Assembly: GCF_900182705.1 (NCBI RefSeq)
Contig: NZ_FXTP01000018.1
Span: 1-64,000 of the forward strand
Direction of reading: 5' to 3'
Origin: Gracilimonas mengyeensis
Lineage (GTDB): Bacteria > Bacteroidota > Rhodothermia > Balneolales > Balneolaceae
DNA: 64,000 nucleotides
How positions within the stretch are numbered: position 1 is the stretch's first letter; every line of letters starts with the position of its first letter. Position numbers and translations under genes: made by a program. Of this stretch, positions 1-8,128 are shown in pieces. Under the pieces are notes generated by a model. It was given only the letters and a program-made list of their open reading frames with translations, searched no databases and had not been told where the DNA came from.

Positions 1-157
1 TTTAGATTTAATCATCGCGATCATAACTTATATCACATATTGCTTAAACGACTCAGAGAGGATCCTCTTTGACTCGTTTGCTTCATAAGACCCTAGATAT
101 TAATCCCAATTTTGTTTCGAAGTTTTGGAAAGCTTTCTCTCATATTCAAAAACTTAA

Positions 158-227
158 GAGCAACGAGCAACGAGCAACGAGCAACGAGCAACGAGCAACG
201 AGCAACGAGCAACGAGCAACGAGCAAC
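158..227. repeat. Ten exact tandem copies of a 7-mer
   Basis: The unit GAGCAAC is repeated ten times without a mismatch over 70 bases. It begins 35 bases beyond the stop codon of the MscS gene, on that gene's downstream side. A perfect 7-base array implies recent slippage or a short-period element. It lacks CRISPR-like spacers. Confidence 0.97.
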
Positions 228-234
228 GCGTTAA

Positions 235-261
235 CCCTTTGCGCTCTTAGCGTCCTTAGCG
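235..261. repeat. Three-copy 9-mer array next to a stop codon
   Basis: Three consecutive 9-mers, CCCTTTGCG, CTCTTAGCG and TCCTTAGCG, end one base before the stop codon of the minus-strand MscS gene. They differ at two or three positions. Together with the adjacent 7-mer array they form one of several short-period repeat blocks in this window that sit just 3' of a coding region. Confidence 0.8.
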
Positions 262-262
262 G

Positions 263-1972
263 TTATTTATTCGCCCCAAAATCCACTTCCTCTCCATCCT
301 TATAAATGCGTATGCCTTCCGGATGGGCCTTCTCGCCATTGGGACCGAATCCGTACACAGCTGCAGCCAATTCTTCCTCGCTGCGGTCTGCGCCTATTTT
401 GCGGGGTTCTTCACCATAAAAACTGTCCATATGCAGTGTTTGGGTTGGGAAGGCAAATTCCACTCCGACTTCTTTGGCCAGGCGGAGGATCTCCAGTAAA
501 AAATTATGGCGTTGCTGTAGCTCAGTACTCCAGTCGGGTACATCAAAAAATACATATACCAGTACATCCAGCGAGTGGGCTCCAAAGGAGTTGAAATGCA
601 CTTCGTAGAAATCCTGTCTGAAATGATCATTGCCTTTCACAATGGCCTTGATGCCTTCCACGAAAGCCTCCATCTGTTCGGGAGTGGTGGAGTAGGTGAG
701 GTTCAGCACGGTTTTCAGCCGGCGATAACGACGCAGCCCAAGGTTATCAATATCGGTATTGGCAAGATTGGAGTTGGGCACGCTCACCAGCGAGTTGTGA
801 AAAGTCCGGATGCGTGTAGACCGGAAGCCGACTTCCTCCACGGTGCCTTCAACATTGTCGGTTTTAATCCAGTCACCGATTTTAAAAGGCCGATCCATAA
901 AAATAGTGACTGAACCAAAGAAGTTAGCCAGCGTTTCTCGGGCAGCCAGGGCTACGGCCAAGCCCCCAATTCCAAGCCCGGCGATGAGGGAGGCCACGTT
1001 GTAGCCATTGTTTTGGAGGATGGCGATCATTCCCATCACAATAACAAACACGCGCAGTGTTTTGCGGATGAGCGGGATGAGCTGGTCGTCGAGCGTAGTT
1101 TCAGTTTTGGAAGTAAGCATCCCCAGGTATTTGGAGAGCACGTCCGCGAGGTTATAAAACAGCCACACTACCGCTGCCGACAGGGCGATCTCGAGTACTG
1201 AGGCCAACACATGACTGATACTCACCGAAAATTGCAGGTTGGAATAGGTGAGAAAATAAAAGGTCATCAAAAAGATATAGCCGGCCGGTTTTTCCACGCC
1301 GTCAATCAGGTCATCATCCCATGTGAACTTGGTTTTTTGAGCCACCCGACGGACGTAGTTGTCCAGGAAGAAATTGAAGATTTTCATCAGGATTAAACCC
1401 GATAGTAACCACACAAATACCGCAAGGTACTGCCAGATTTGAATTCCCAGCCACTCGTTGTGCGCCCATTCGGGAAGATTGTCGACAATAAAAGTTACCC
1501 AGCTTGAAAAAGTATTTTGATACAGCTCAGGGATGTTACTAATGGTAGTGCGGGAAAATACCCATTCGTTTTGGGCGGTTTTGGTGAGATATACCTCTGG
1601 CAGTGAAGGAAACAGGATATACTGCTGCATGCCAGATAAACTGTCTCGGTAGGCAGGATCGGCAGGGATGCGTTCGTACTCAATGAGCAGTCCGCGGGCG
1701 TCAAACACTTTGAGCAGCTGTTCGGCGAGCTCCAGTTTCTGTTCGTCGCTTTGGTCGGCCAGCTTCATGGTTTTGATGACATACTCCGGGTTTTTATGTC
1801 CGGACTGCTGCCAATGTAAAAAGGTATGCACCGTTCGCTGCGGATTTGATAACAGATCACCGTCACGTGGTTGGGGCGCCTCTTCTTGGAAAGCCGTTAC
1901 CGCCGAAAAGGGAAGCATCAACAAAATAAAAATCAACGAAAACCGGGAAACACGGATCATGGGTTTATTCAT
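263..1972 (-). CDS. MscS-family mechanosensitive ion channel
   Basis: Inner-membrane channel predicted to open under membrane tension and release small solutes on osmotic downshock. The N-terminus has a cleavable signal peptide (about 28 residues, ending near TAFQ), then a periplasmic region and several hydrophobic segments. The MscS pore signature lies at about residues 325-350: a glycine/alanine-rich helix (GLGIGGLAVALAA) followed by RETLANFFGS, then the beta domain with DRPFKIGDWI and VPNSNLAN. At 569 residues it is larger than E. coli MscS, as expected of members with an extra N-terminal domain. The GTVEEVGFRSTRIRT stretch is typical of the family. A second in-frame ATG lies four codons into the gene. 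It stands alone on the minus strand. Confidence 0.93.
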   Translation of the reverse strand: MNKPMIRVSRFSLIFILLMLPFSAVTAFQEEAPQPRDGDLLSNPQRTVHTFLHWQQSGHKNPEYVIKTMKLADQSDEQKLELAEQLLKVFDARGLLIEYERIPADPAYRDSLSGMQQYILFPSLPEVYLTKTAQNEWVFSRTTISNIPELYQNTFSSWVTFIVDNLPEWAHNEWLGIQIWQYLAVFVWLLSGLILMKIFNFFLDNYVRRVAQKTKFTWDDDLIDGVEKPAGYIFLMTFYFLTYSNLQFSVSISHVLASVLEIALSAAVVWLFYNLADVLSKYLGMLTSKTETTLDDQLIPLIRKTLRVFVIVMGMIAILQNNGYNVASLIAGLGIGGLAVALAARETLANFFGSVTIFMDRPFKIGDWIKTDNVEGTVEEVGFRSTRIRTFHNSLVSVPNSNLANTDIDNLGLRRYRRLKTVLNLTYSTTPEQMEAFVEGIKAIVKGNDHFRQDFYEVHFNSFGAHSLDVLVYVFFDVPDWSTELQQRHNFLLEILRLAKEVGVEFAFPTQTLHMDSFYGEEPRKIGADRSEEELAAAVYGFGPNGEKAHPEGIRIYKDGEEVDFGANK

Positions 1973-2098
1973 TTTTTGAAGGGATAAAATATCACCCCAA
2001 ATCTACAAAATGTTGGGTTGATTTGAGTTATGAGATTTTGGAGCGAGTTGCGTGATGCGTGGTGTGTGTTTTGGGTTTTGGGTGGGCCGTAGAGATGG

Positions 2099-2138
2099 GG
2101 AATATTGAACATTGAATAAGGAACATTGAATGTCGAAG
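2099..2138. repeat. Solo arm of the four-helix-bundle element
   Basis: About 40 bases built from GAATATTGAA-like units and ending in TCGAAGT. The same layout, including the terminal TCGAAGT, is found in the reverse complement of the right arm of the intact element at 29982-30020. No partner arm or gene is visible nearby, so I read it as a solo or decayed arm. Confidence 0.7.
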
Positions 2139-2205
2139 TGGACGGGGTGGATTTTGATATTTTTGGATTTATTAAATAAACAGCCTGAAAACGGCTCTGG
2201 AAATT

Positions 2206-2272
2206 CTCTTCTTAAGGAGAGATCAAACAATGTGGCTGTCTCCACATTTTTTGTGAGAGGTGTTGGTGCCAA
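2206..2272. repeat. Palindromic intergenic element, copy 1
   Basis: A short hairpin (CTCTTC/GGAGAG, loop TTAA) is followed by ATCA, a second hairpin (AATGTGG/CCACATT) and the tail GTGAGAGGTGTTGGTGCCAA. Copy 2 at 32968-33032 shares the first 20 bases at 18 of 20 positions and the tail at 19 of 20, but has a different central hairpin that still pairs. Confidence 0.8.
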
Positions 2273-2501
2273 AGCCAACTACCTATTTTTTCTGGCTATA
2301 TGCTCTTTAGTGAATAGGTGTATTTTTATACTTTTATGCATTGAAACATATTTGCATATAAATATATTTCTAAGATGAGTGCATGAAAAACAACGGGATA
2401 TGTATTTTGTTAAAGTCATGATGTGATGTAGTTACTTGTCAGAGGGAGAAAAGTGAGTTAAACATCGAATGCCTGCTTTTCTCATCACAACCCGAAAAAG
2501 C

Positions 2502-2533
2502 CAGTAAGGGCGCATGGCGATGCGCCCTTACTG
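2502..2533. repeat. Perfect 13-bp intergenic hairpin
   Basis: CAGTAAGGGCGCA and its exact reverse complement are separated by TGGCGA. There is no T-tract on either side, so it is not a standard intrinsic terminator. It resembles a REP-like GC-rich hairpin standing out in AT-rich surroundings. Confidence 0.8.
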
Positions 2534-2830
2534 CATAACTTATGACTAAGCTGAGTTTTCTAGCGCAACATGGATGTAAAATAAGTTAGATGACATACAG
2601 GCATGAATGTGATAGGCGATGGGCATTCATTGTACACTACGTTTCTAACATTTTGATACTTTATTGCTATCTTTACTTGAATTAGTGGTTTAAGGTATTA
2701 TATTTGTGTGAAAGCGGGGATATTAAAGGAATAGAGATTTGATGCCGTTTTACAGATAGCTCTCATGACTTTGCTTATAGAATGAGGAAATAAATTGTGA
2801 GTTTCTACTGAATTAATAAATCATATAAAT

Positions 2831-3208
2831 ATGAGCACATTTGAGGTACAAATACCCATACATATGCCTGGAACAAGAACTACAGATCATGAGATGGCAG
2901 CTGAGCTTAATCGTGGTAATCCAAAAGCGTTCAGAACAGCACAAGATTTATTAGTAGCTGCTGAAAAATTGATGTTTAAGAAAGGAGGTATATTTTCTTC
3001 TGAAAAGAAGAGGCAGAAAAAGTTTTTAACCTTACTTAACCAGCTCTATTCTGACTTAATGATGGACCCCGACTATATAAAACATAGAGAAAAGGGAGAA
3101 GCATGGGTTCTTATTATATATTTAGCAAATCTATCTATGGCATTCCCCAACTGGCAAGACGTGTATACATTCCTTAATGAGGCAATACCCACACTCTACA
3201 ATAGATAG
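2831..3208 (+). CDS. Hypothetical protein, first gene of a three-gene cassette
   Basis: I do not recognise this 125-residue protein. It is soluble, without a signal peptide or membrane segment. A basic centre (residues about 50-66, SEKKRQKKF) is followed by a helical C-terminal half rich in aromatic and aliphatic residues. Its stop is followed three bases later by the ATG of the lipoprotein gene, and that gene is followed two bases later by a small membrane protein, so the three probably form one operon. The region is AT-rich compared with the core genes, which suggests accessory or acquired DNA. No function can be assigned. Confidence 0.7.
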   Translation: MSTFEVQIPIHMPGTRTTDHEMAAELNRGNPKAFRTAQDLLVAAEKLMFKKGGIFSSEKKRQKKFLTLLNQLYSDLMMDPDYIKHREKGEAWVLIIYLANLSMAFPNWQDVYTFLNEAIPTLYNR

Positions 3209-3211
3209 ATC

Positions 3212-3739
3212 ATGAACAAATTATACCGCCTCACCTGCTACATACTAATTGCTGTTTTTGGAGTTTCCTGTGCCACTACTGTGCCTTACAAAAAAACAGC
3301 CAGTGGCATGTTAGATAGATATGTAGGCAAGCCATTTAAATTCGCCATCATGAATTTAGGTCTCCCTGACAATGTATATTCTGACAGCGACACCGGAAGA
3401 ATACTGGCCTACACCAAAACAACTACCCAGTACCGTCCGGGTATATCTATCGATAATTCAACCATCGATTTCACATTAGAGCCTTACGGATGGGATAGCA
3501 TAGAAGGTTCCTTCACTTCCTCCGGATATCAAATCTCCGAGCCACCAAGCAGCATCGAGAAAGAAAAATATATATACCTATATGTGGATCAGTCCGGAAC
3601 GATCTACCACTATCTTCACAACATTAAAAGTACCCATCAAAAAAAGGCTGAAGTCAGCTCCCAAAATAATACCATCTACCTGATACTCGACCTCACCACT
3701 GCCGTTGGTTTAGCCGGATTACTCATGTCACAAGAATAA
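3212..3739 (+). CDS. Putative lipoprotein of unknown function
   Basis: A 175-residue protein with a lipoprotein signal: basic start (MNKLYR), hydrophobic stretch and lipobox VFGVSC with the lipidated cysteine at residue 20. The mature part begins ATTVPYKKT and contains a beta-rich middle (ILAYTKTTTQYRPG). A short hydrophobic segment lies near the C-terminus (about residues 155-172, LDLTTAVGLAGLLM), which is unusual for a soluble lipoprotein. It lies three bases after the upstream hypothetical gene and two bases before the small membrane protein gene. I cannot name a family. Confidence 0.75.
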   Translation: MNKLYRLTCYILIAVFGVSCATTVPYKKTASGMLDRYVGKPFKFAIMNLGLPDNVYSDSDTGRILAYTKTTTQYRPGISIDNSTIDFTLEPYGWDSIEGSFTSSGYQISEPPSSIEKEKYIYLYVDQSGTIYHYLHNIKSTHQKKAEVSSQNNTIYLILDLTTAVGLAGLLMSQE

Positions 3740-3741
3740 TT

Positions 3742-3984
3742 ATGACCGAAGAACAGCGAAATGCATATCGTAAAGAGGAACACCGAAAGCAAAATTTCTG
3801 GATTGCCATTTTTATCATCGTACCCTTAGTGTTAGGCATCCTTTCTGCAGCAACCGGCATCTGGTGGATTTGGCCGGTCGTACTATTTGGTGGAATATTT
3901 TGGGCCATATGGGAGTATGATAAAAAAGCTTTCGCGGCTACTATGGTAATGCTGCTGTTCTTACTCATTATAATTTTGTCTTAG
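3742..3984 (+). CDS. Small membrane protein, third gene of the cassette
   Basis: An 80-residue protein with a charged N-terminus (MTEEQRNAYRKEEHRKQ) and three hydrophobic segments at roughly residues 18-38, 40-54 and 64-80. It is probably an inner-membrane protein with the charged head in the cytoplasm. Its start is two bases after the stop of the lipoprotein gene, so translation is likely coupled. I do not recognise the family. A partnership with the upstream lipoprotein is inference from spacing only. Confidence 0.7.
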   Translation: MTEEQRNAYRKEEHRKQNFWIAIFIIVPLVLGILSAATGIWWIWPVVLFGGIFWAIWEYDKKAFAATMVMLLFLLIIILS

Positions 3985-4041
3985 TAATGGTATCACTCAC
4001 CACTGATTAGTTTTGGTTTGTCTTCTTGTACAAGTTTTACT

Positions 4042-4067
4042 CATTCCCAACGTCTCCGTTGGGAATG
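4042..4067. repeat. 11-bp hairpin between the cassette and the MNT gene
   Basis: CATTCCCAACG and CGTTGGGAATG pair perfectly around the loop TCTC. No T-run follows. Similar hairpins built on TTCCAACG occur at about 36109-36134 in this window, so it is probably a dispersed intergenic repeat, not a terminator. Confidence 0.7.
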
Positions 4068-4189
4068 CCAATGTGAAGCTCCTGCTTCAGTTACAGAAAA
4101 AGAGCACTCTTTTTGTTTAGACCAATAAAAGTAACATTCCCATTACTTTTATTATATTCAGCAAGATGTTGTAATTACCTACCAGAATC

Positions 4190-4471
4190 ATGAATGAGCT
4201 CGACAGCATAAAAAAGAAGATTAGACCTATTCTCAAAAAATATGGTATAAAAAAAGCTGGGATTTTTGGGTCCTATGCACGAGGTGATTCAATAGCCAAT
4301 GATCTTGACCTCCTTGTCAAAATCGAGAATAAAATCAGTTTATTGACCTTTATTAAGATTCAGCAAGAATTGGAAGATGAATTGGGAATAGACGTAGATC
4401 TTGTTGAGTATGAAACGATAAAGCCGGCGTTAAGGGATGAAATCCTGAAAGATGAAGAACCGGTATTATGA
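4190..4471 (+). CDS. mntA: MntA-type nucleotidyltransferase antitoxin
   Basis: A 93-residue minimal nucleotidyltransferase. The polymerase-beta-type signature is GIFGSYARGDS, followed by the catalytic acidic pair in NDLDLLV and a third acidic position in DVDLVEYE. In characterised HEPN/MNT systems the MNT protein blocks its HEPN RNase partner, in HepT/MntA by transferring AMP to a tyrosine in the toxin active site. The gene overlaps the following HEPN gene by four bases (ATGA), as these pairs usually do. The pair lies in AT-rich accessory DNA. Assignment as antitoxin rests on family knowledge and gene order. Confidence 0.85.
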   Translation: MNELDSIKKKIRPILKKYGIKKAGIFGSYARGDSIANDLDLLVKIENKISLLTFIKIQQELEDELGIDVDLVEYETIKPALRDEILKDEEPVL

Positions 4472-4812
4472 GCAAGAGAAAGCCTGATGTTTTCCTTCAG
4501 GATATTTTAGAGAGTATTAACCGTATACAGCAGTTTCTTGAGGGAGTTTCGGAGCAGGAATTTTATGAAAATGTAGAGAAACAGGACGCTGTGCTTCGGA
4601 GATTGGAGATTATTGGTGAAGCTGTAAAACACCTTCCGCAACATGTTCGGAATAATCATCCCGATATACCATGGAGACAGATTGCAGGAATACGAGATAT
4701 CATCATTCACGAGTATTTCGGAGTTACCCTTGAGATGATTTGGATTGTTGCCACTGAAGATATTGAAGACCTCAAAATGAAAATCGGAAAGATTTTAAGA
4801 GATTATAGTTAA
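4468..4812 (+). CDS. hepT: HepT-type HEPN RNase toxin
   Basis: A 114-residue all-helical HEPN (DUF86) protein. The active-site motif RX4HXY is complete: RDIIIHEYF at about residues 84-92, with Arg, His and the following Tyr all present. That Tyr is the residue AMPylated by MntA in studied pairs. RRLEIIGEAVKHL is the second family signature. The start overlaps the mntA stop by four bases, implying coupled translation. HEPN toxins of this class are RNases; the RNA target is not predictable from sequence. Both genes look intact. Confidence 0.85.
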   Translation: MSKRKPDVFLQDILESINRIQQFLEGVSEQEFYENVEKQDAVLRRLEIIGEAVKHLPQHVRNNHPDIPWRQIAGIRDIIIHEYFGVTLEMIWIVATEDIEDLKMKIGKILRDYS

Positions 4813-4873
4813 CATAATTTTTATTTCCTGGCATTTAATCCAACGAGAGACCCAATCACTCCAAAAATTCCAC

Positions 4874-5590
4874 ATGCCCAAAACCATCCTACACATTACC
4901 ATAGGGATACTACTCAGTTTTTGTTTGTCTTCCTGCGCCATTCACCAACCCATGAGCGAAATGGTGATGTTCCAGAAAAAGAAGCCGTTGGCCGGCGCGC
5001 CGTATTATGCCAGCTATAGCCATGCTTTAGCCAGTGCGAATACGGATCATTTTTTGGAAGGTGTACTCATCGACTACACCAGGAAACATTATCCCGAAGA
5101 AGAAAGAGAAATCGAATACAGTAACCCCTTGTCTCTTACAACCAATCTGATATTCCTGAACAAAGACCATAAAGAAATAGGATTTTCGCTGGCTATAGGT
5201 CCCTTGCTGACAGGCTCTGGATTTGACTTTACATACAACGTTTTTGATCACTATTACCTTACCGCTGCCGGAGGTTATGGATGGGAGGATGGTTTTCAAT
5301 ACCAGTTCATTTTTCAACGCAGGCTGTTGGATGGAAATCCCTTGGGATTAGCCGTTGGTACGGTGTTGCGAAACCGGTATCGGCATATGGGGATAATCGT
5401 AGAATACATGGGAGAGGAGCATATCGATTTTTATACCCAATCTGTGGGACTTCGCTCTGTGCTAACTCTTTCGCCTATTTCGGTGTACGGAACTCCCCGG
5501 CTTTTCTTATATGGCACGGGCTCTTTCAATTATGACATCACCCTAAACGCCTTCTATCCTAAAATTGGGGTTTCATTGGGTATTTATTGA
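4874..5590 (+). CDS. Putative outer-membrane lipoprotein with beta-barrel-like body
   Basis: A 238-residue protein with a lipoprotein signal (hydrophobic segment then CLSSCAIHQ, Cys at about residue 22). The rest alternates polar and hydrophobic residues with many aromatics and glycines (GYGWEDGFQYQFIFQRR, FLYGTGSFNYDITLNAFY) and ends GVSLGIY, a pattern typical of small outer-membrane barrels. An early segment is MVMFQKKKPLAGAPYYASYS. I do not recognise a named family. It is separated by 61 bases from the hepT stop and by 100 bases from the DUF4157 gene, so linkage to either is uncertain. Confidence 0.65.
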   Translation: MPKTILHITIGILLSFCLSSCAIHQPMSEMVMFQKKKPLAGAPYYASYSHALASANTDHFLEGVLIDYTRKHYPEEEREIEYSNPLSLTTNLIFLNKDHKEIGFSLAIGPLLTGSGFDFTYNVFDHYYLTAAGGYGWEDGFQYQFIFQRRLLDGNPLGLAVGTVLRNRYRHMGIIVEYMGEEHIDFYTQSVGLRSVLTLSPISVYGTPRLFLYGTGSFNYDITLNAFYPKIGVSLGIY

Positions 5591-5690
5591 AGAAGGTCTT
5601 GCTTGTTAGCTGATTTTCGCCTTTTTTGATATTTAGCTTCTCTGCTAATAGTATACCAGATAGGGGTTTGTCAAATAAATAAAAGAGAAA

Positions 5691-7328
5691 ATGAATAGCT
5701 ACGCCGAAAAGAATTCAGAGAAAAAGCAAGATTCCGCAGTACAATCAAAAAACCGGTACCCACAGCGCCATTGTTTTGAGGATAAAAGGCCGGAACATCT
5801 TATCCAAATGAAAATGGCTGGCATGGCAAATAGTAAAGGTATCGAAGAAGCCCACGAGAGGTTCTCATCTTCTGAAAATGATACTGGCTCCCTGCAATCG
5901 AAAGCCTTAACTGACAAAGAAAATAAAACCGGCTTGCCAGACGATTTGAAATCAGGTATTGAAAGTATGTCCGGTCACTCTTTAGATGATGTACGTGTTA
6001 ATTATAATTCAAGTAAACCCGCCCAGCTTAATGCTCATGCTTTTGCTCAGAGAAATGAAATTCATTTAGGTCCTGGACAAGAAAAGCACCTGCCACATGA
6101 GGCATGGCATGTGGTTCAACAGAAACAGGGACGTGTTAAACCAACTTATCAATTAAAGAAAGGAGTGGCTGTTAATGATGATTCAGGCTTGGAGGCTGAG
6201 GCCGATAAAATGGCTGAAGTACTTGGTGGCACTACACTAAAAACTCGCACTTGGTCTGGTTCAGATGAGATTTCTCAGTTAAAAGAAACAGCTAACAAGC
6301 ACTCACTTATTGAAATTGAGCAACCTGAAATGAAGGGGGAAGTAGCACAACTGATGGCTATTGCTAATGTTGTAGTATTTAACGACGGCGGTGGCGCAAA
6401 AGTAGTGAATATCAAATTTGCTGAAAGAGTGCCTACTACGGTAAGTGGAGGTCAGGGCGATCATGGCGTTGCGGAAGTACTCATACAGGAATCAATATCA
6501 TCTCTTAAGGGTAAAACCATCTATGGGTTCCTGGAAGGGCTGTACCACATGGTGATGAGTGACCTTGAAGGTATAGAAATAGCCCGGCATACCTCTCAGC
6601 TGGATGAGGTTTCTGGAATAAACAAAGCAAATTTACTCCATGAAATTGCGACTCTTGCTGGTAATTTGGACAAAACACCTCCCGAGAATCTACAATATTT
6701 GCTTTCAGAGGTAACTACCAAGTACTGGCGGTTACTCGAAAAACGAGAAATGACGGCCTTCAAAAAAGAGGATAAATTGACAACAGGCGGAGGACAGGAA
6801 AAAGATGGTATTAAAGGACTCCGACGAATAAAAGAGCGGCTGCACAGTACTATGGGCTCGGATATTGATTACCAGGAAGAGAATGCTTTAGCTGATGCCA
6901 TTGGATATACGCCATTTTTAATGGATTTGATTGCTCAGGAATTTAGTAATGAGGATTTGGACACATTAGTTAGCAGGGCAGCCACACATGTAGCAGAATT
7001 TCTTGGTATCTCTGACGGAGGATTTATAAGCGAACTGACCAATCAATTGGGATATTCGTTTCAGTTACTGATAGGAAAGGAAAAGGATGGCTATTTTGGT
7101 TTGGTTTCTGAAGGAAATGTGACTGATTCCAGAGAAGCATCTGAAGTAAGGGAGTTTGCAACATGGCACGACGCCAGTTATACCCGCTTATTTCAGGGAG
7201 AATTAATAAGGATCACTGCTCATCAACCCAATATATCGGAGCGGGTTTTTCGAGTAACAGAAGAGTATGATCCATCACGATATCAATATATACCTGAAAC
7301 CCCGCCTGTAGAGTGGATTAATCAATAA
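5691..7328 (+). CDS. DUF4157 (eCIS core-type) protein with unknown C-terminal domain
   Basis: A 545-residue protein without a signal peptide. The N-terminal 60 residues are polar and low in complexity. The DUF4157 domain covers about residues 80-185: LPDDLKSGIESMSGHSLDDV, then NAHAFAQRNEIHLGPGQ and the zincin motif HEAWH (residues 136-140) followed by VVQQKQGRV and a downstream EAEADKMAE. DUF4157 proteins are associated with extracellular contractile injection systems, where the domain acts as a loading or self-cleaving leader on effectors. The remaining 350 residues begin with GGQGDHGVAEVLIQ and match no family I know, so they could be the payload. No injection-system structural gene lies in this window. 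It is preceded by a 100-base gap and stands alone. Confidence 0.8.
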   Translation: MNSYAEKNSEKKQDSAVQSKNRYPQRHCFEDKRPEHLIQMKMAGMANSKGIEEAHERFSSSENDTGSLQSKALTDKENKTGLPDDLKSGIESMSGHSLDDVRVNYNSSKPAQLNAHAFAQRNEIHLGPGQEKHLPHEAWHVVQQKQGRVKPTYQLKKGVAVNDDSGLEAEADKMAEVLGGTTLKTRTWSGSDEISQLKETANKHSLIEIEQPEMKGEVAQLMAIANVVVFNDGGGAKVVNIKFAERVPTTVSGGQGDHGVAEVLIQESISSLKGKTIYGFLEGLYHMVMSDLEGIEIARHTSQLDEVSGINKANLLHEIATLAGNLDKTPPENLQYLLSEVTTKYWRLLEKREMTAFKKEDKLTTGGGQEKDGIKGLRRIKERLHSTMGSDIDYQEENALADAIGYTPFLMDLIAQEFSNEDLDTLVSRAATHVAEFLGISDGGFISELTNQLGYSFQLLIGKEKDGYFGLVSEGNVTDSREASEVREFATWHDASYTRLFQGELIRITAHQPNISERVFRVTEEYDPSRYQYIPETPPVEWINQ

Positions 7329-7475
7329 ATAATGGGGATGATACCAAAAATATTTTAGCCCTCTATATCTTATGTCCTGGAATTAAGAATTTGAAGATAA
7401 TTTTACGAGCTGCGGATTACACGTATACCACTTATTCAAGAGTTAAAAATTAGCTATTGCCATTTAAGGAGAATT

Positions 7476-7505
7476 GAAATAAATTTACACTAAATTATTT
7501 ATTTC
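7476..7505. promoter_or_regulatory. Candidate TetR operator
   Basis: GAAATAAAT and its exact reverse complement ATTTATTTC flank a 12-base centre, ending 10 bases before the ATG of the TetR gene. Repressors of this family usually bind such an inverted repeat at their own promoter. The AT-rich composition makes chance pairing possible. Confidence 0.45.
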
Positions 7506-7515
7506 AGTTTCCATT

Positions 7516-8115
7516 ATGAGCAAAACCAAGCAACGCATATTAAACAAAGTTAGAGAGCTGTTCTTTAAGCGTGGCTTTAATAAAGTAACAATGGACGAGC
7601 TGGCCCTGGAGCTTGGGATGAGCAAGAAAACGCTCTACAATCACTTCGATGGCAAGTCTCAGATGCTGAAACAAGTGATACAGGATTTGAAATCCGAACT
7701 TACGGCGGGGGTGGACCGGATACTTATTGATGAAGACCTGAATTTTGTAGAAAAGCTCACTTCAATCCTCTCTTTTATTGGGGATAAACTCTCCGGGATG
7801 GAGGCTCCATTCATCTCTGATCTGCGAAAATCCTATCCGGAGCTCAGTAAAGAGCTGGATAATTACAAGAAAGAAGCCGCTTTCAGCCGGTTTAGTTCAT
7901 TGCTGGATGAAGGCATCCGTAAAGGATATGTACGAGAAGATATTGACAAAAGTATGGTGGTGGTTTTGTATGCTTCCATCATTGACTGGGTGATTAATCC
8001 GGAAAATATAGACCAGGTACCTGACACATTGAAAAACCGGTTGCCACACAAAACCACCGATATGTTTAAAGGCATGGTAGAAGTGATGCTGAAAGGAATA
8101 TTGAAAGAACCATAA
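7516..8115 (+). CDS. TetR/AcrR-family transcriptional regulator
   Basis: A 199-residue repressor. The N-terminal DNA-binding domain (about residues 5-50) is typical: RILNKVRELFFKRGFNKVTM, then the helix-turn-helix LALELGMSKKTLYNHFDGKS. The C-terminal part is a helical ligand-binding domain like that of efflux regulators. The TolC gene starts 13 bases after its stop, followed by HlyD and ABC permease genes, so it most likely controls this export operon and itself. A 30-base inverted repeat immediately upstream is a candidate operator. The inducing ligand is unknown. Confidence 0.92.
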   Translation: MSKTKQRILNKVRELFFKRGFNKVTMDELALELGMSKKTLYNHFDGKSQMLKQVIQDLKSELTAGVDRILIDEDLNFVEKLTSILSFIGDKLSGMEAPFISDLRKSYPELSKELDNYKKEAAFSRFSSLLDEGIRKGYVREDIDKSMVVVLYASIIDWVINPENIDQVPDTLKNRLPHKTTDMFKGMVEVMLKGILKEP

Positions 8116-8128
8116 AATTTTTTATCGT

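Larger units (their letters stand above)
1..262. other. Window edge without a supported gene
   Basis: I see no convincing gene here. The first 157 bases carry no recognisable motif. From about 158 the stretch is occupied by two short tandem arrays, listed separately, lying downstream of the minus-strand MscS gene. An open frame running through the array is low-complexity repeat translation and is not called. Confidence 0.6.
1973..2830. other. Long intergenic stretch with repeats
   Basis: No gene is supported in about 860 bases. The stretch holds a solo arm of the GAATATTGAA-type repeat (2099-2138), one copy of a palindromic element (2206-2272) and a perfect 13-bp hairpin (2502-2533). The remainder is AT-rich without clear signals. 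It marks the transition to the accessory region that follows. Confidence 0.6.

Noticed and set aside
158-227. Tandem array as a CRISPR
   Set aside because: Repeats are seven bases and contiguous, with no spacers and no cas genes nearby.
69-305. Plus-strand frame of 78 codons across the 7-mer array
   Set aside because: Most of it is translation of GAGCAAC repeats (SNEQRAT units). It also overlaps the end of the MscS gene.
2003-2278. Minus-strand frame of 91 codons
   Set aside because: Runs through a repeat arm and a palindromic element, with no recognisable protein features.
2502-2533. Hairpin as an intrinsic terminator
   Set aside because: No T-tract on either strand and no gene ends close by.
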